DNA from: Chlorobaculum sp. | GTDB taxonomy: Bacteria > Bacteroidota > Chlorobiia > Chlorobiales > Chlorobiaceae | Assembly: GCA_013334655.1 (NCBI GenBank) | Contig: JAAXXD010000008.1 | Coordinates: forward strand, 1 to 49,798 | DNA: 49,798 bases | Reading direction: 5' to 3' | Shown here: positions 37,268 through 46,901 of the stretch, piece after piece | Layout of the letters: every line of letters starts with the position of its first letter | How positions within the stretch are numbered: the first letter of the stretch is position 1 | Translations under genes and position numbers: made by a program | Notes under the pieces: generated by a model | What the model was told of the DNA's origin: nothing | Database searches by the model: none | What the model saw: only the letters and a program-made list of their open reading frames with translations

Positions 37268-37915
37268 ATGGGAGTGAAGGTAGAACAGATCAGGACGGGC
37301 GGAGATCGCAATTTCGGCTATCTCTGCTCGGACGAGGCGACCGGCGAGGCGTTCGCGCTCGATCCCTCGAACTCGCCCGAGGCGCTGGTCGAGGCCGCCC
37401 GTCAGCACGGCTGGCGGCTCGTCCAGGCCTTCTGCACCCACGGCCACAGCGACCACACCAACGGCAACGCGGAGTTCGAGCGTCTGACAGGCCTCCGCGT
37501 GCTGCTTTTCGGCGACCGCTGCGCCCGCACGGGCATCGAGGTCGCGGACGGCGCGAGCTTTCCGCTCGGCGAGGGCAGCATCTCCGTCATCCACACTCCC
37601 GGCCACACGCCGGACTCGATCTGCATTCTGGCGGGCGAGGCGCTCTTCACCGGTGACACGCTCTTCGTGGGCAAGGTCGGCGGCACATGGAGCGACGCGG
37701 ATGCCCGGCAGGAGTTCCGTTCCCTGCACGAGCGCTTGATGACGCTGCCGGAGACGGTTGGCGTATATCCCGGCCACGATTACGGCGTTGCGCCAGCGTC
37801 GACCATCGGTCAGGAAAAAAATACAAATCCGTTTTTGCTTCAGCCCGATGTAGAATCGTTCCTCGACTTGAAAAAAAACTGGGCGGCCTACAAAAAAACG
37901 CACGGAATCGGCTGA
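37268..37915 (+). CDS. Metallo-beta-lactamase-fold hydrolase (glyoxalase II-like)
   Basis: THGHSDHTNG, HTPGHTPDSICI, FTGDTLFVGKVGGT, VYPGHDYG. Start chosen at ATG 37268 downstream of the longer ORF. Confidence 0.88.
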   Translation: MGVKVEQIRTGGDRNFGYLCSDEATGEAFALDPSNSPEALVEAARQHGWRLVQAFCTHGHSDHTNGNAEFERLTGLRVLLFGDRCARTGIEVADGASFPLGEGSISVIHTPGHTPDSICILAGEALFTGDTLFVGKVGGTWSDADARQEFRSLHERLMTLPETVGVYPGHDYGVAPASTIGQEKNTNPFLLQPDVESFLDLKKNWAAYKKTHGIG

Positions 37916-38104
37916 TTTTTTTGTCAGGCTCTTGATTTTTGATTCTTCTTTGCTTTACTTGAATGATTATGCTTTTTGCGGGTTTTTCTCCCGAAAAGCA
38001 GCCCTTCCTTCCGTGATATTAGTCTGACATAGCAACGACGCTATTAGTTTTCAAGCAATAGTAATGGGACAGTCTGTCCTTTTTTTAAACGAGAGAACAT
38101 CGAT

Positions 38105-38551
38105 ATGGATCAGCTCATCACCTTACGGACCCTTCCGGTTTCCGCCCTCATGCAGAAGGATTTCCATACCATCAAGGGCAGTTCGACGGTTGCCGAAGCG
38201 CTGCAGCTCATGAAAAAAACCGGCGAGAGCGGTCTCGTGGTGGAACCTCGCAACGAGGATGACTGCTACGGTATCGTGACCGAAAAGGACATTCTCGAAA
38301 AGGTGATCGATCCGGGCGAAGACCTGCATCGCGATCCGTGGAACACCCCGGTATTCCAGATCATGAGCAAGCCGATCATCAGCGTCAATCCGAGCATGAG
38401 GATCAAGTACGCGCTGCGCCTGATGAAGCGCACCAATGTCCGGCGGCTCACCATCATGGAGGGCAACAAAGTGATCGGCGTGCTCAACATGACCGACGTC
38501 CTTCATGCCGTCGAGGAGCTTCCGGTACACGACGACCATATCGCCTTGTAA
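38105..38551 (+). CDS. Tandem CBS-domain protein
   Basis: 148 aa with two CBS repeats ([18 protein letters not shown]...; [34 protein letters not shown]). Confidence 0.9.
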   Translation: MDQLITLRTLPVSALMQKDFHTIKGSSTVAEALQLMKKTGESGLVVEPRNEDDCYGIVTEKDILEKVIDPGEDLHRDPWNTPVFQIMSKPIISVNPSMRIKYALRLMKRTNVRRLTIMEGNKVIGVLNMTDVLHAVEELPVHDDHIAL

Positions 38552-38685
38552 GCTCGTCCTCCGTTCCGGGCTTCAAGCCAGGGCAGTATCATCAAGAAAG
38601 CACGGGCGGCCGCCCAGCGCGGCCAGCCCTTTTTCCAACCAGCATGTTTGCTACGCGGCAGGCGTGCAAGGATTTCCGATTGTCT

Positions 38686-40389
38686 ATGAAACCATTTGAT
38701 ATCGTCATCGTCGGCGGTGGCGGTGCCGGACTTTATGCGGCCATGGAGGCCATGAAGACCAATCCGGGGCTGAACATCGCCGTGCTTTCGAAGATTTACC
38801 CGAACCGCTCTCACACCTCGGCGGCTCAGGGCGGGGCCAATGCGGCGCTGGCCAACAAGGCCAAGGACGACACGGTCGAGATGCACATTTTCGATACCAT
38901 CAAGGGCAGCGACTACCTCGCCGACCAGGATGCGGTCGAGGTGCTCTGCTCAGAAGCGCCGAAGATCATCCGCGAACTCGACAACATGGGCACGCCGTGG
39001 TCGAGGATGGATGACAAAACTATCGCCCAGCGTCCCTTCGGCGGCGCGGGCCGTCCGCGCTGCTGCTACTGCGCCGACAAGACGGGCCACACCATTCTCC
39101 AGACGCTCTACGAACAGTGTCTGCGCAAAGGGGTGATCTTCTTCAACGAATATTTCGCGCTCGACCTTTCCGTCGATGGCAGCCGTTCGCGCGGCCTCGT
39201 CGCCATGAATATCAAGACCGGCAAGATCGAGGCGTTCCCGGCCAAAACGGTCATTTTCGCCACGGGCGGTTACGCCAAGATGTACTGGAACCGCTCCAGC
39301 AACGCGGCAGGCAATACCGGCGACGGTCAGGCGATCACCTACCGTGCGGGTATTCCGCTCAAGGATATGGAGTTCGTGCAGTTCCACCCAACCGGCCTGC
39401 GCAAGAGCGGTCTCTTGGTGACCGAGGGCGCGCGCGGCGAGGGCGGCTACCTGACCAACGCGCTTGGCGAACGCTTCATGAAGCGCTACGCTCCCGAAAA
39501 GATGGAACTCGGTCCGCGCGATCTCGTTTCCCGCTCGCTCGAAACCGAGATTCTCGAAGGGCGTGGCTTCGACAGTCCGGCGGGCAAATATCTGCATCTC
39601 GATCTCCGCCACCTCGGCGCGGATATTATCAAGTCGCGCCTGCCGCAGATTCGCGAGATGTGCATGTACTTTGAGGGTGTCGATCCCATCGACGATCCTG
39701 TGCCGGTCAGGCCGACGGCGCACTATTCGATGGGCGGTATCGATACCGACAATCTGGGACGCACGGTCATGCAGGGGGTCTACGCCGCCGGTGAGTGCGG
39801 CTGCGTTTCGGTGCACGGCGCGAATCGTCTCGGCGGCAACTCGCTGCTCGACATTCTCGTCTTCGGTCGCATCGCCGGAAGGGCCGCCGCCGAAGAGTGC
39901 GGAAAGTTCAATCCGACCTCCATTCCTGAAGGCGAACTGGCCGAAAAGGAGCTGGAGCTGCGCAGCTTCATGCAGCCCAAGGGGCATTACGAACGTTACG
40001 GCGCTCTGCGCGAGGAGCTGGGCCACACGCTTGGCATGAACGTCGGAATCTTCCGCGAAGCCTCGAAGATCAAACAGGGGATCACGGATATCGAACGCCT
40101 CAAGGAGCGCTTCCAGCACGTCAGAGTCTTTGATACGGGCGATATATACAATACCAATCTGCTCCAGGTGCTCGAACTGAAGAACATGCTCGACCTGGCC
40201 GAAACCGTGGCTGCGGGCGCACTCGTCAGGGAGGAGAGCCGCGGGTCGCACACCCGAACCGACTTCCCGACGCGTGACGACGAAAAGTGGCACAAGCACA
40301 CCGTCTACACGATGGAGGGCGGGCATCCGAAGATCGGCTACAAGCCGGTCACGATGGGCCGCTACGAGCTTCAGGAACGAACCTATTAA
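38686..40389 (+). CDS. Succinate dehydrogenase/fumarate reductase flavoprotein subunit
   Basis: 567 aa; FDIVIVGGGGAGLYAAMEA, RSHTSAAQGGANAAL, HGANRLGGNSLLDILVFGRIAG. Confidence 0.95.
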   Translation: MKPFDIVIVGGGGAGLYAAMEAMKTNPGLNIAVLSKIYPNRSHTSAAQGGANAALANKAKDDTVEMHIFDTIKGSDYLADQDAVEVLCSEAPKIIRELDNMGTPWSRMDDKTIAQRPFGGAGRPRCCYCADKTGHTILQTLYEQCLRKGVIFFNEYFALDLSVDGSRSRGLVAMNIKTGKIEAFPAKTVIFATGGYAKMYWNRSSNAAGNTGDGQAITYRAGIPLKDMEFVQFHPTGLRKSGLLVTEGARGEGGYLTNALGERFMKRYAPEKMELGPRDLVSRSLETEILEGRGFDSPAGKYLHLDLRHLGADIIKSRLPQIREMCMYFEGVDPIDDPVPVRPTAHYSMGGIDTDNLGRTVMQGVYAAGECGCVSVHGANRLGGNSLLDILVFGRIAGRAAAEECGKFNPTSIPEGELAEKELELRSFMQPKGHYERYGALREELGHTLGMNVGIFREASKIKQGITDIERLKERFQHVRVFDTGDIYNTNLLQVLELKNMLDLAETVAAGALVREESRGSHTRTDFPTRDDEKWHKHTVYTMEGGHPKIGYKPVTMGRYELQERTY

Positions 40390-40404
40390 TCCGCAGGACT
40401 TTCA

Positions 40405-41442
40405 ATGAGCGATTCAACGATACAGCATCACGAGGAGAGCCGCGATGTGACCTTCAGGGTTCACCGGTTCAATCCACAGGTTGACAGCAAGCCCTATTTC
40501 GACGATTACACGATCAGGCTCGAAAAGGGTATCACCGTGCTCAGGGCTATCAACTATATCAAGGAGCACGTCGATTCGAGCCTGACCTTCAGGGCCTTCT
40601 GCCAGGCAGGCATCTGCGGCTCCTGCGCCATGCGAATCAACGGCATGTCCAAGCTCGCCTGCACCACGCAGGTGTGGGACGAACTCGACAAAGCCCGTGA
40701 ACCGGGAGTCATCAAGGTTGAGCCGCTCCGCAATCTGCCGCACATCAAGGATCTGGTGGTCGAGATGGATCCGCTGGTCGGCAAGATGCAGAAGTACTCC
40801 AACTGGGTCGATTCGAAGATGCCGGAGGAGCAGTGGGGCAAAAAGGAGTTTCTCGTCTCCGAGGAGGAGTTCCTCGCCTACGACAAGGCGACCGACTGCA
40901 TTCTCTGCGCCTCGTGCGTGTCGGAGTGCACCATTCTCCGGGCGCATAAAGAGTACGTGTCGCCTGCCGTGCTGCTCAAATCGTACCGCATGAACGTCGA
41001 CAGCCGCGACTCGATCCACGATCAGCGTCTGGCCGGCCTGGTGCAGGATCACGGTGTGTGGGATTGCACCCACTGTTACCGCTGCCAGGAGACCTGCGTC
41101 AAGAACATTCCGATCATGGACGCCATTCACGGTATCCGGGAGGACGCCATCGAACGGCGCGGCACGAAGGATACGAGTGGCGCTCGTCATGCCGAAGCTT
41201 TCATGGAGGATATCGAGAAGAAGGGCAAGCTGGTCGAGGCGACCCTGCCGATCAGGACCAATGGTCTGGCCTGGACACTGAAGAACCTCTTGCCGATGGC
41301 TTTCAAGATGGTGATGAAGCGTCGCACGCCGCCGCCGCCGCCGCTGGTGAAGGCATCGAAGGGCATCGATGCTCTGCGCAAGGAGTTCAAGGAGATGACC
41401 AGCCATGTGGGCAAGGATCACGAAAAAAAATCCGGAGAATAA
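40405..41442 (+). CDS. Succinate dehydrogenase/fumarate reductase iron-sulfur subunit
   Basis: FCQAGICGSCAMRINGM, CILCASCVSECTIL, WDCTHCYRCQETCVKNIPIMDAI. Confidence 0.94.
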   Translation: MSDSTIQHHEESRDVTFRVHRFNPQVDSKPYFDDYTIRLEKGITVLRAINYIKEHVDSSLTFRAFCQAGICGSCAMRINGMSKLACTTQVWDELDKAREPGVIKVEPLRNLPHIKDLVVEMDPLVGKMQKYSNWVDSKMPEEQWGKKEFLVSEEEFLAYDKATDCILCASCVSECTILRAHKEYVSPAVLLKSYRMNVDSRDSIHDQRLAGLVQDHGVWDCTHCYRCQETCVKNIPIMDAIHGIREDAIERRGTKDTSGARHAEAFMEDIEKKGKLVEATLPIRTNGLAWTLKNLLPMAFKMVMKRRTPPPPPLVKASKGIDALRKEFKEMTSHVGKDHEKKSGE

Positions 41443-41447
41443 GCCGT

Positions 41448-42299
41448 ATGAAGCGTTACGCCTACTATCAGAGCTGCATAAACGAATCGATGACCAAAGA
41501 GGTCGATCGCTCCATCGAGCTGTGGCAGCACGATCTCGGCATCGAGATGGTCAAGATGCATGAGAGCGCCTGTTGCGGTGGAAGCAACCTCGACTATGTG
41601 AGTCCGAAGCATTTCGCGCTCGTCAATGGCCGCAATATCGCCACCGCCGAAAAGCAGGGTCTCGATCTGGTCGTCTCCTGCAACACCTGCCTGATGACCA
41701 TCCGCAGCGCCAAGAAAAAGCTCGACGAATCCGCTGATCTCAGGAACGAGATCAACGAAATTCTGCGCAAGGAGGGACTCGAATATCGCGGCACTTCGCA
41801 GGTGCGCCACCTGCTCTGGGTGCTCATTGACGACGTTGGTCTCGACGTGATCCGCAAGAAGGTGAAGAATCCGCTCTCGAAACTCCGCATCGCCCCATTC
41901 TACGGCTGCCATATTCTTCGTCCCTCGACCGTGCTCGGCAAGGACAATCCGCTGGAGCCGACCTCGCTCGACATGCTGCTCGATGCGCTTGGCGGCAAAA
42001 CGATTCCCTACGAGCACAAGAACCGGTGCTGCGGCTTCCATACGCTGCTGGTCGCCGAGGAGGAGTCGCTGAACGTGGCCGCCGAAGCGCTGCAGGAGGC
42101 GATGGAACAGAAGGCCGATTGCATCGTCACCCCCTGCCCGCTCTGCCACACCGTGCTCGACGGCTATCAGGGCAAGGCGCTCAAGCAGAACGGCATCAAA
42201 GGCTCGATTCCCGTGCTCCATCTCTCCGAGGTGGTGGGCCTCGCGCTCGGCTACTCCGACCGTCAGCTCGGCATCAAACGGCATATTGTAACGGTCTGA
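41448..42299 (+). CDS. HdrB-like (CCG-domain) membrane-anchor subunit of type-E succinate dehydrogenase/fumarate reductase
   Basis: 283 aa; CCG motifs ESACCGGSNLD, CNTCLMT, KNRCCGFHTLL, TPCPLCHTVLDGYQ. Confidence 0.88.
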   Translation: MKRYAYYQSCINESMTKEVDRSIELWQHDLGIEMVKMHESACCGGSNLDYVSPKHFALVNGRNIATAEKQGLDLVVSCNTCLMTIRSAKKKLDESADLRNEINEILRKEGLEYRGTSQVRHLLWVLIDDVGLDVIRKKVKNPLSKLRIAPFYGCHILRPSTVLGKDNPLEPTSLDMLLDALGGKTIPYEHKNRCCGFHTLLVAEEESLNVAAEALQEAMEQKADCIVTPCPLCHTVLDGYQGKALKQNGIKGSIPVLHLSEVVGLALGYSDRQLGIKRHIVTV

Positions 42300-42311
42300 A
42301 AGAATAACTGA

Positions 42312-42335
42312 AGGGCGTCTTCTGAAGGACGCCCT
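42312..42335 (+). terminator. Intrinsic terminator of the frd/sdh operon
   Basis: agggcgtc-ttctgaag-gacgccct followed by cacgtttt. Confidence 0.75.
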
Positions 42336-42444
42336 CACGTTTTAAAATCTGGCTGAAAAAGCGTACCTTTGCACCAGATTTATTTAATGTCCGCTTTATT
42401 TCCGGGACAGCTCTTTTCCCAACATCAATAACCACTCGCACTCC

Positions 42445-43500
42445 ATGCTCAAAAATGATCTTTTTATCAGGGCGTTGAAAAGGCAGGCGACCCCCCGTAC
42501 TCCAATCTGGGTCATGCGCCAGGCAGGCCGTTACCTCCCGGAATATCGCGCCGTCAGGGAGAAAACCGACTTCCTGACCCTTTGCAAAACCCCTGAACTG
42601 GCTTGTGAAGTCACCATCCAGCCGGTCGATCTGATGGGCGTGGATGCCGCGATCATCTTCTCCGACATCCTTGTCGTCAACGAAGCGATGGGCATGAATG
42701 TCGAGATCATCGAGACCAAGGGCATCAAGCTGACCCCTCCGATCCGCTCGCAGGCCGACATCGACAAGCTCATCAACCCGGATGTTGACGAGAAGCTCGG
42801 CTACGTGCTCGACGCGATCCGTCTCACCAAGAAAGAGCTGAACGACCGCGTGCCGCTCATCGGCTTCTCCGGCGCGGCATGGACGCTCTTCACCTACGCC
42901 GTCGAAGGAGGCGGCTCGAAGAACTACGCTTTCGCCAAGAAGATGATGTACCGCGAGCCGCAGATGGCGCACCAGCTTCTCCAGAAGATCACCGACTGCA
43001 TCAGCGCCTACCTCATCAAGCAGGTCGAAGCTGGCGCGGACGCCATCCAGATTTTCGACTCCTGGGCAAGCGCGCTCTCCGAGGATGACTACCGCGAATT
43101 CGCCCTGCCCTACATCAAGCAGAACGTCGCCGCCGTGAAGGCCGTCTACCCGGAGATTCCGGTGATCGCCTTCGCCAAGGACATGAACACCATTCTCTCC
43201 GACATCGCCGATTGCGGCGCCGATGCGGTTGGCCTCGGCTGGAACATCGATATCGCCAAGGCTCGCAAAGAGTTGAACGACCGCGTCTGCCTCCAGGGCA
43301 ACATGGACCCGACGGTGCTCTACGGCACGCCCGAGAAGATCAAGTCGGAAGCCGCCAAGATTCTCCGCCAGTTCGGCCAGCACAACGACCACTCCGGCCA
43401 CGTATTCAACCTCGGCCACGGCATTCTGCCCGACGTCGATCCGGCCAACCTGAAGTGTCTCGTCGAGTTCGTCAAGGAGGAGAGCGCCAAGTACCACTAA
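42445..43500 (+). CDS. hemE: Uroporphyrinogen decarboxylase
   Basis: PIWVMRQAGRYLPEYR and GFSGAAWTLFTYAVEGGGSKNY. Confidence 0.96.
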   Translation: MLKNDLFIRALKRQATPRTPIWVMRQAGRYLPEYRAVREKTDFLTLCKTPELACEVTIQPVDLMGVDAAIIFSDILVVNEAMGMNVEIIETKGIKLTPPIRSQADIDKLINPDVDEKLGYVLDAIRLTKKELNDRVPLIGFSGAAWTLFTYAVEGGGSKNYAFAKKMMYREPQMAHQLLQKITDCISAYLIKQVEAGADAIQIFDSWASALSEDDYREFALPYIKQNVAAVKAVYPEIPVIAFAKDMNTILSDIADCGADAVGLGWNIDIAKARKELNDRVCLQGNMDPTVLYGTPEKIKSEAAKILRQFGQHNDHSGHVFNLGHGILPDVDPANLKCLVEFVKEESAKYH

Positions 43501-43528
43501 GCGCTTCTTCGCTTCTGAAAGTATTCAA

Positions 43529-43566
43529 GGTCGACCCGGGAACTCCTCGGGTCGGCCTTTTTTTTG
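43529..43566 (+). terminator. Intrinsic terminator after hemE
   Basis: ggtcgacccg...cgggtcggcc stem (one G-U) followed by T tract. Confidence 0.85.
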
Positions 43567-43633
43567 ATCCGTCGGATCAGTCCGATCTTTTTTCTTACAT
43601 TGGAAGAAATTTTCAACAAAGAGCAGTTACACC

Positions 43634-44263
43634 ATGACGCAGCAGTGCAAGTGTTCGGAGGGAAGCTGTGGCGGCACCCGGTACGAGGAGCTGGTGCTCG
43701 AACGGCTTTTATACAGCGCGCGACTCAAGGAGAGCGTGGCGCGGCGCGACAATGATGTCATCGTGGCGATGGCCTCGATGATCGCCGATACCTTCAACGC
43801 AGGCGGCAAAGTGCTCCTGTGCGGCAACGGCGGAAGTGCTGCCGACGCGCAGCATCTGGCCGCCGAACTGACGATTCGCTACCGCAGCTCCGTGGATCGC
43901 CCGGCGCTTCCGGCCATCGCGCTTTCGACCGACACCTCGGCGCTGACGGCGGGGAGCAACGATTACGGCTTCGACGAAGTGTTCGTTCGCCTCACCGAAG
44001 CGTACGGCCGTCCAGGTGACATTCTCATCGGCCTTTCGACCAGCGGCAACAGCCTCAACGTGCTCAATGCGCTCCAGTACGCCCGAAAGCATGAGATCAA
44101 AACGCTCGCCCTGCTCGGCGGCGACGGCGGCGCAATCAAGCCGTACGCCGATCTTGCGGTGGTGGTGCCGCACACCGGAAGCGCCGACAGAGTTCAGGAG
44201 TGCCACATCGCCGTAGGCCATGTCATCGTGGAACTCGTAGAAAAAATGCTGGGCTTTGATTAA
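43634..44263 (+). CDS. gmhA: Phosphoheptose isomerase (SIS domain)
   Basis: [36 protein letters not shown]. Confidence 0.9.
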   Translation: MTQQCKCSEGSCGGTRYEELVLERLLYSARLKESVARRDNDVIVAMASMIADTFNAGGKVLLCGNGGSAADAQHLAAELTIRYRSSVDRPALPAIALSTDTSALTAGSNDYGFDEVFVRLTEAYGRPGDILIGLSTSGNSLNVLNALQYARKHEIKTLALLGGDGGAIKPYADLAVVVPHTGSADRVQECHIAVGHVIVELVEKMLGFD

Positions 44264-44271
44264 TTGATAAG

Positions 44272-44307
44272 GGATAGTTGATAATGGATAGTTGATAATG
44301 GATAATG
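44272..44307. repeat. 14-bp tandem repeat GGATAGTTGATAAT (2.6 copies)
   Basis: ggatagttgataat|ggatagttgataat|ggataatg. Confidence 0.85.
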
Positions 44308-44321
44308 TTGGCTCGTTTCTT

Positions 44322-44357
44322 GTCCACCAAGTCCACAACGTCCACTTAGTCCACCAA
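44322..44357. repeat. 9-bp periodic repeat (GTCCACNNN) x4
   Basis: gtccaccaa|gtccacaac|gtccactta|gtccaccaa. Confidence 0.9.
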
Positions 44358-44383
44358 AGTGAAACACCAAACCAACCAACACC

Positions 44384-44851
44384 ATGCCGGTTCATAACAT
44401 AGAAGGTTCACTCAACGCCTCGGGCATCAGGTTCGCGCTCGTGGTTTCTCGATTCAACGATTTCATCGGCCAGAAGCTTGTCGAGGGCGCAATCGACTGC
44501 ATTGTGCGTCACGGCGGATCGGCTGATGAGATTACCATCATCCGCTGCCCCGGCGCGTTCGAGCTGCCGTCGGTCACGAAAAAAGCGGCGTTCTCGGGCA
44601 AGTACGACGCGATTGTGACGCTCGGCGTGATCATCCGCGGCTCCACGCCTCACTTCGACGTGATTGCCGCCGAAGCGACCAAAGGGATCGCGCATGTCGG
44701 GATGGAGTCGGGCATTCCGGTATCGTTCGGCGTGCTGACCACCGAAAATCTGGAGCAGGCTATCGAGCGTGCAGGCACCAAGGCGGGCAACAAAGGTTTC
44801 GACGCCGCGATGACCGCCATCGAAATGGCCAATCTCTACAAGCAGCTTTAA
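44384..44851 (+). CDS. ribH: 6,7-dimethyl-8-ribityllumazine synthase
   Basis: [53 protein letters not shown]. Confidence 0.96.
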   Translation: MPVHNIEGSLNASGIRFALVVSRFNDFIGQKLVEGAIDCIVRHGGSADEITIIRCPGAFELPSVTKKAAFSGKYDAIVTLGVIIRGSTPHFDVIAAEATKGIAHVGMESGIPVSFGVLTTENLEQAIERAGTKAGNKGFDAAMTAIEMANLYKQL

Positions 44852-45552
44852 GCGAATCCTTCCTTTGAGAGATTGCCGCTGATGACCTCGAAAGAGCGCT
44901 CCATCAGCGCTTCCGCGCTCGGATTTGGGGGTATCGGCTTGCCGATGATCAGCCGGATCGTGCCTTTGTTGATCTTCAGGCTTTTTTTCGGGGTAATCAG
45001 GTGGCTGCCGACAATCGTGACCGGCAGCACCGGCACTCCGGCTTTTTGGGCGATGATGAACGCGCCGCGTTTGAAAGGGAGGATTTTGCCGGTTTCCGAC
45101 CTGGTTCCTTCAGGAAAAATGTGGATCGACTTGCCCTTTTTGAGCGTATCGACCGCCTGCAACATGCTTTGCAGCGCTTCGCGGTTCTGGCCACGCTTGA
45201 CCATGACGTAGCCTCCCGTTTTCAGCGCCCACCCGAACACAGGAATCTTGCCAAGTTCCTCCTTGGCCATGAATCTGATATTGAGCTTCATCGCGCCGAG
45301 AATCAGCGGAATGTCCGCCATTCCGGCATGGTTGCTGACGACCAGATAGTTTTGGCCTGGCTGGTAGTTCTCCTCTCCCTCCACTTCGACGCCAATACCG
45401 AGCAGTCGGGCTGCAAACCGTCCCCACCAGGCGGCAATCCCGTGAAAACGGTCACCGGACTTGTCGAACAGGTTCAGGACGAGCGAGTAGAGCAGTCCGA
45501 AGAACATGACCGGCATCAGAACCAGGAAGAAAAGAAGTGTCTGGAGATTCAT
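44848..45552 (-). CDS. plsC: 1-acyl-sn-glycerol-3-phosphate acyltransferase
   Basis: [14 protein letters not shown] (HX4D), [20 protein letters not shown]. Confidence 0.92.
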   Translation of the reverse strand: MNLQTLLFFLVLMPVMFFGLLYSLVLNLFDKSGDRFHGIAAWWGRFAARLLGIGVEVEGEENYQPGQNYLVVSNHAGMADIPLILGAMKLNIRFMAKEELGKIPVFGWALKTGGYVMVKRGQNREALQSMLQAVDTLKKGKSIHIFPEGTRSETGKILPFKRGAFIIAQKAGVPVLPVTIVGSHLITPKKSLKINKGTIRLIIGKPIPPNPSAEALMERSFEVISGNLSKEGFA

Positions 45553-45571
45553 AAGGTCGCGCCTCTGATGC

Positions 45572-46888
45572 TTAACGGTCGAGTTCTTCGAGGAAATTCG
45601 CCAGCTCGTCGTACTTGCTGCCGACGAGGGTGGCCCTCTTCGGCTTGTTCATGATCTCGTTCATCGATTCCGGAATCGGCACCTCCTTGCCGGTGGCGGT
45701 CATGATCGCTTCGTCAAACTTGACCGGATGGGCCGTCGAAAGCACCACGCCCGGCTTGCCCGCACCGGCGTGATCCGTGCGATAACGGTCGAGCGCCCGG
45801 TATCCGACGGCGGTGTGCGGGTCCATGATATAATCATATCGCTCATAGACTGAGCGTATCGTCTCGACGGTCTGTTCGTCCGAAACCGCGATGCCGGTTA
45901 TCTCCTGGCCCATCTTCCGGAAATCGTCGTCGAAGAAATAGCGCAGCCGCGCGAAGTTGCTCGGGTTGCCGACATCCATCGCCGTGGTCAGCGTACGAAC
46001 GGTTGGTTTCGGTTCGTATCGCCCCTCGTCGAGGTAGCGGGTGACGCTGTCGTTGGCGTTCGATGCGGCGATGAAGTGACCAATCGGGAAGCCCATCATC
46101 TTTGCCATCACTCCGGCGGTCAGGTTGCCGTAGTTTCCGCTCGGCACCGAAAAGATCGGCAGCGCGTCCGGCTGCTGCTGACGTAGTTGCAAGGCTGCCC
46201 AGGCGTAGTAGAACGACTGCGGAATGAGGCGAGAGATGTTGATGGAGTTGGCCGAAGTGAGCGTCAGCTTCTGACGGAGCGTCGGATCGACGAAGGCCTG
46301 CTTGACGAGCCGCTGGCAGTCGTCGAAATCGCCCTGCACTTCGAGCGCATGAACGTTGTCGCCCGCCGTGGTGAGCTGCTGCTCCTGCAAGCGACTGACC
46401 TTGCCCGACGGGTAGAGCAGCACCACGCGGGTGTTCGGAATGCCGTGGAAACCGTAAGCCACCGCGCTGCCGGTGTCGCCCGAGGTGGCGACGAGCACCG
46501 TGATGAGGCGGCTCTCCTCGGAGGCGAAGTAGCCGGTCATACGCGCCAGGAAGCGGGCGCCGTAATCCTTGAAGGCGAGCGTCGGGCCGTGGAACAGCTC
46601 TTCGACGTAAGTTTCGGCATCGAGCTGGCGCAGTGGCGTATCGAAAGTGAAGCACTCGTCGATGAGGTCGGAGAGCCGGTCGAGCGGAATTTCGTCACCG
46701 ACGAATTTCTTGGCGATGGCGAATGCGATGTTGTTGAACGAACCACTCTGAAGCAGCCCGATCTCTTCGGGCGAGAATCTCGGCATGACCGAAGGCACAT
46801 ACAAACCACCGTCAGGGGCAAGCCCTTCGAGGGTGGCTTTTTTCATCGAGACGGGAGCGGAGGCTTTCGTGGTGCTGTAGAAGATCAT
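45572..46888 (-). CDS. thrC: Threonine synthase
   Basis: MIFYSTTKASAPVSMKKATLEGLAPDGGLYVP; FHGPTLAFKDYGARFLARM; internal ATG chosen. Confidence 0.95.
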   Translation of the reverse strand: MIFYSTTKASAPVSMKKATLEGLAPDGGLYVPSVMPRFSPEEIGLLQSGSFNNIAFAIAKKFVGDEIPLDRLSDLIDECFTFDTPLRQLDAETYVEELFHGPTLAFKDYGARFLARMTGYFASEESRLITVLVATSGDTGSAVAYGFHGIPNTRVVLLYPSGKVSRLQEQQLTTAGDNVHALEVQGDFDDCQRLVKQAFVDPTLRQKLTLTSANSINISRLIPQSFYYAWAALQLRQQQPDALPIFSVPSGNYGNLTAGVMAKMMGFPIGHFIAASNANDSVTRYLDEGRYEPKPTVRTLTTAMDVGNPSNFARLRYFFDDDFRKMGQEITGIAVSDEQTVETIRSVYERYDYIMDPHTAVGYRALDRYRTDHAGAGKPGVVLSTAHPVKFDEAIMTATGKEVPIPESMNEIMNKPKRATLVGSKYDELANFLEELDR

Positions 46889-46901
46889 GTCGTGAGGCGA
46901 T

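Noticed and set aside
38950-40326. 458-aa minus-strand ORF antisense to the fumarate reductase flavoprotein gene
   Set aside because: Shadow ORF with no recognisable domain; sense gene is clear.
42274-43497. 407-aa minus-strand ORF antisense to hemE
   Set aside because: Shadow ORF with biased composition; sense gene is conserved hemE.
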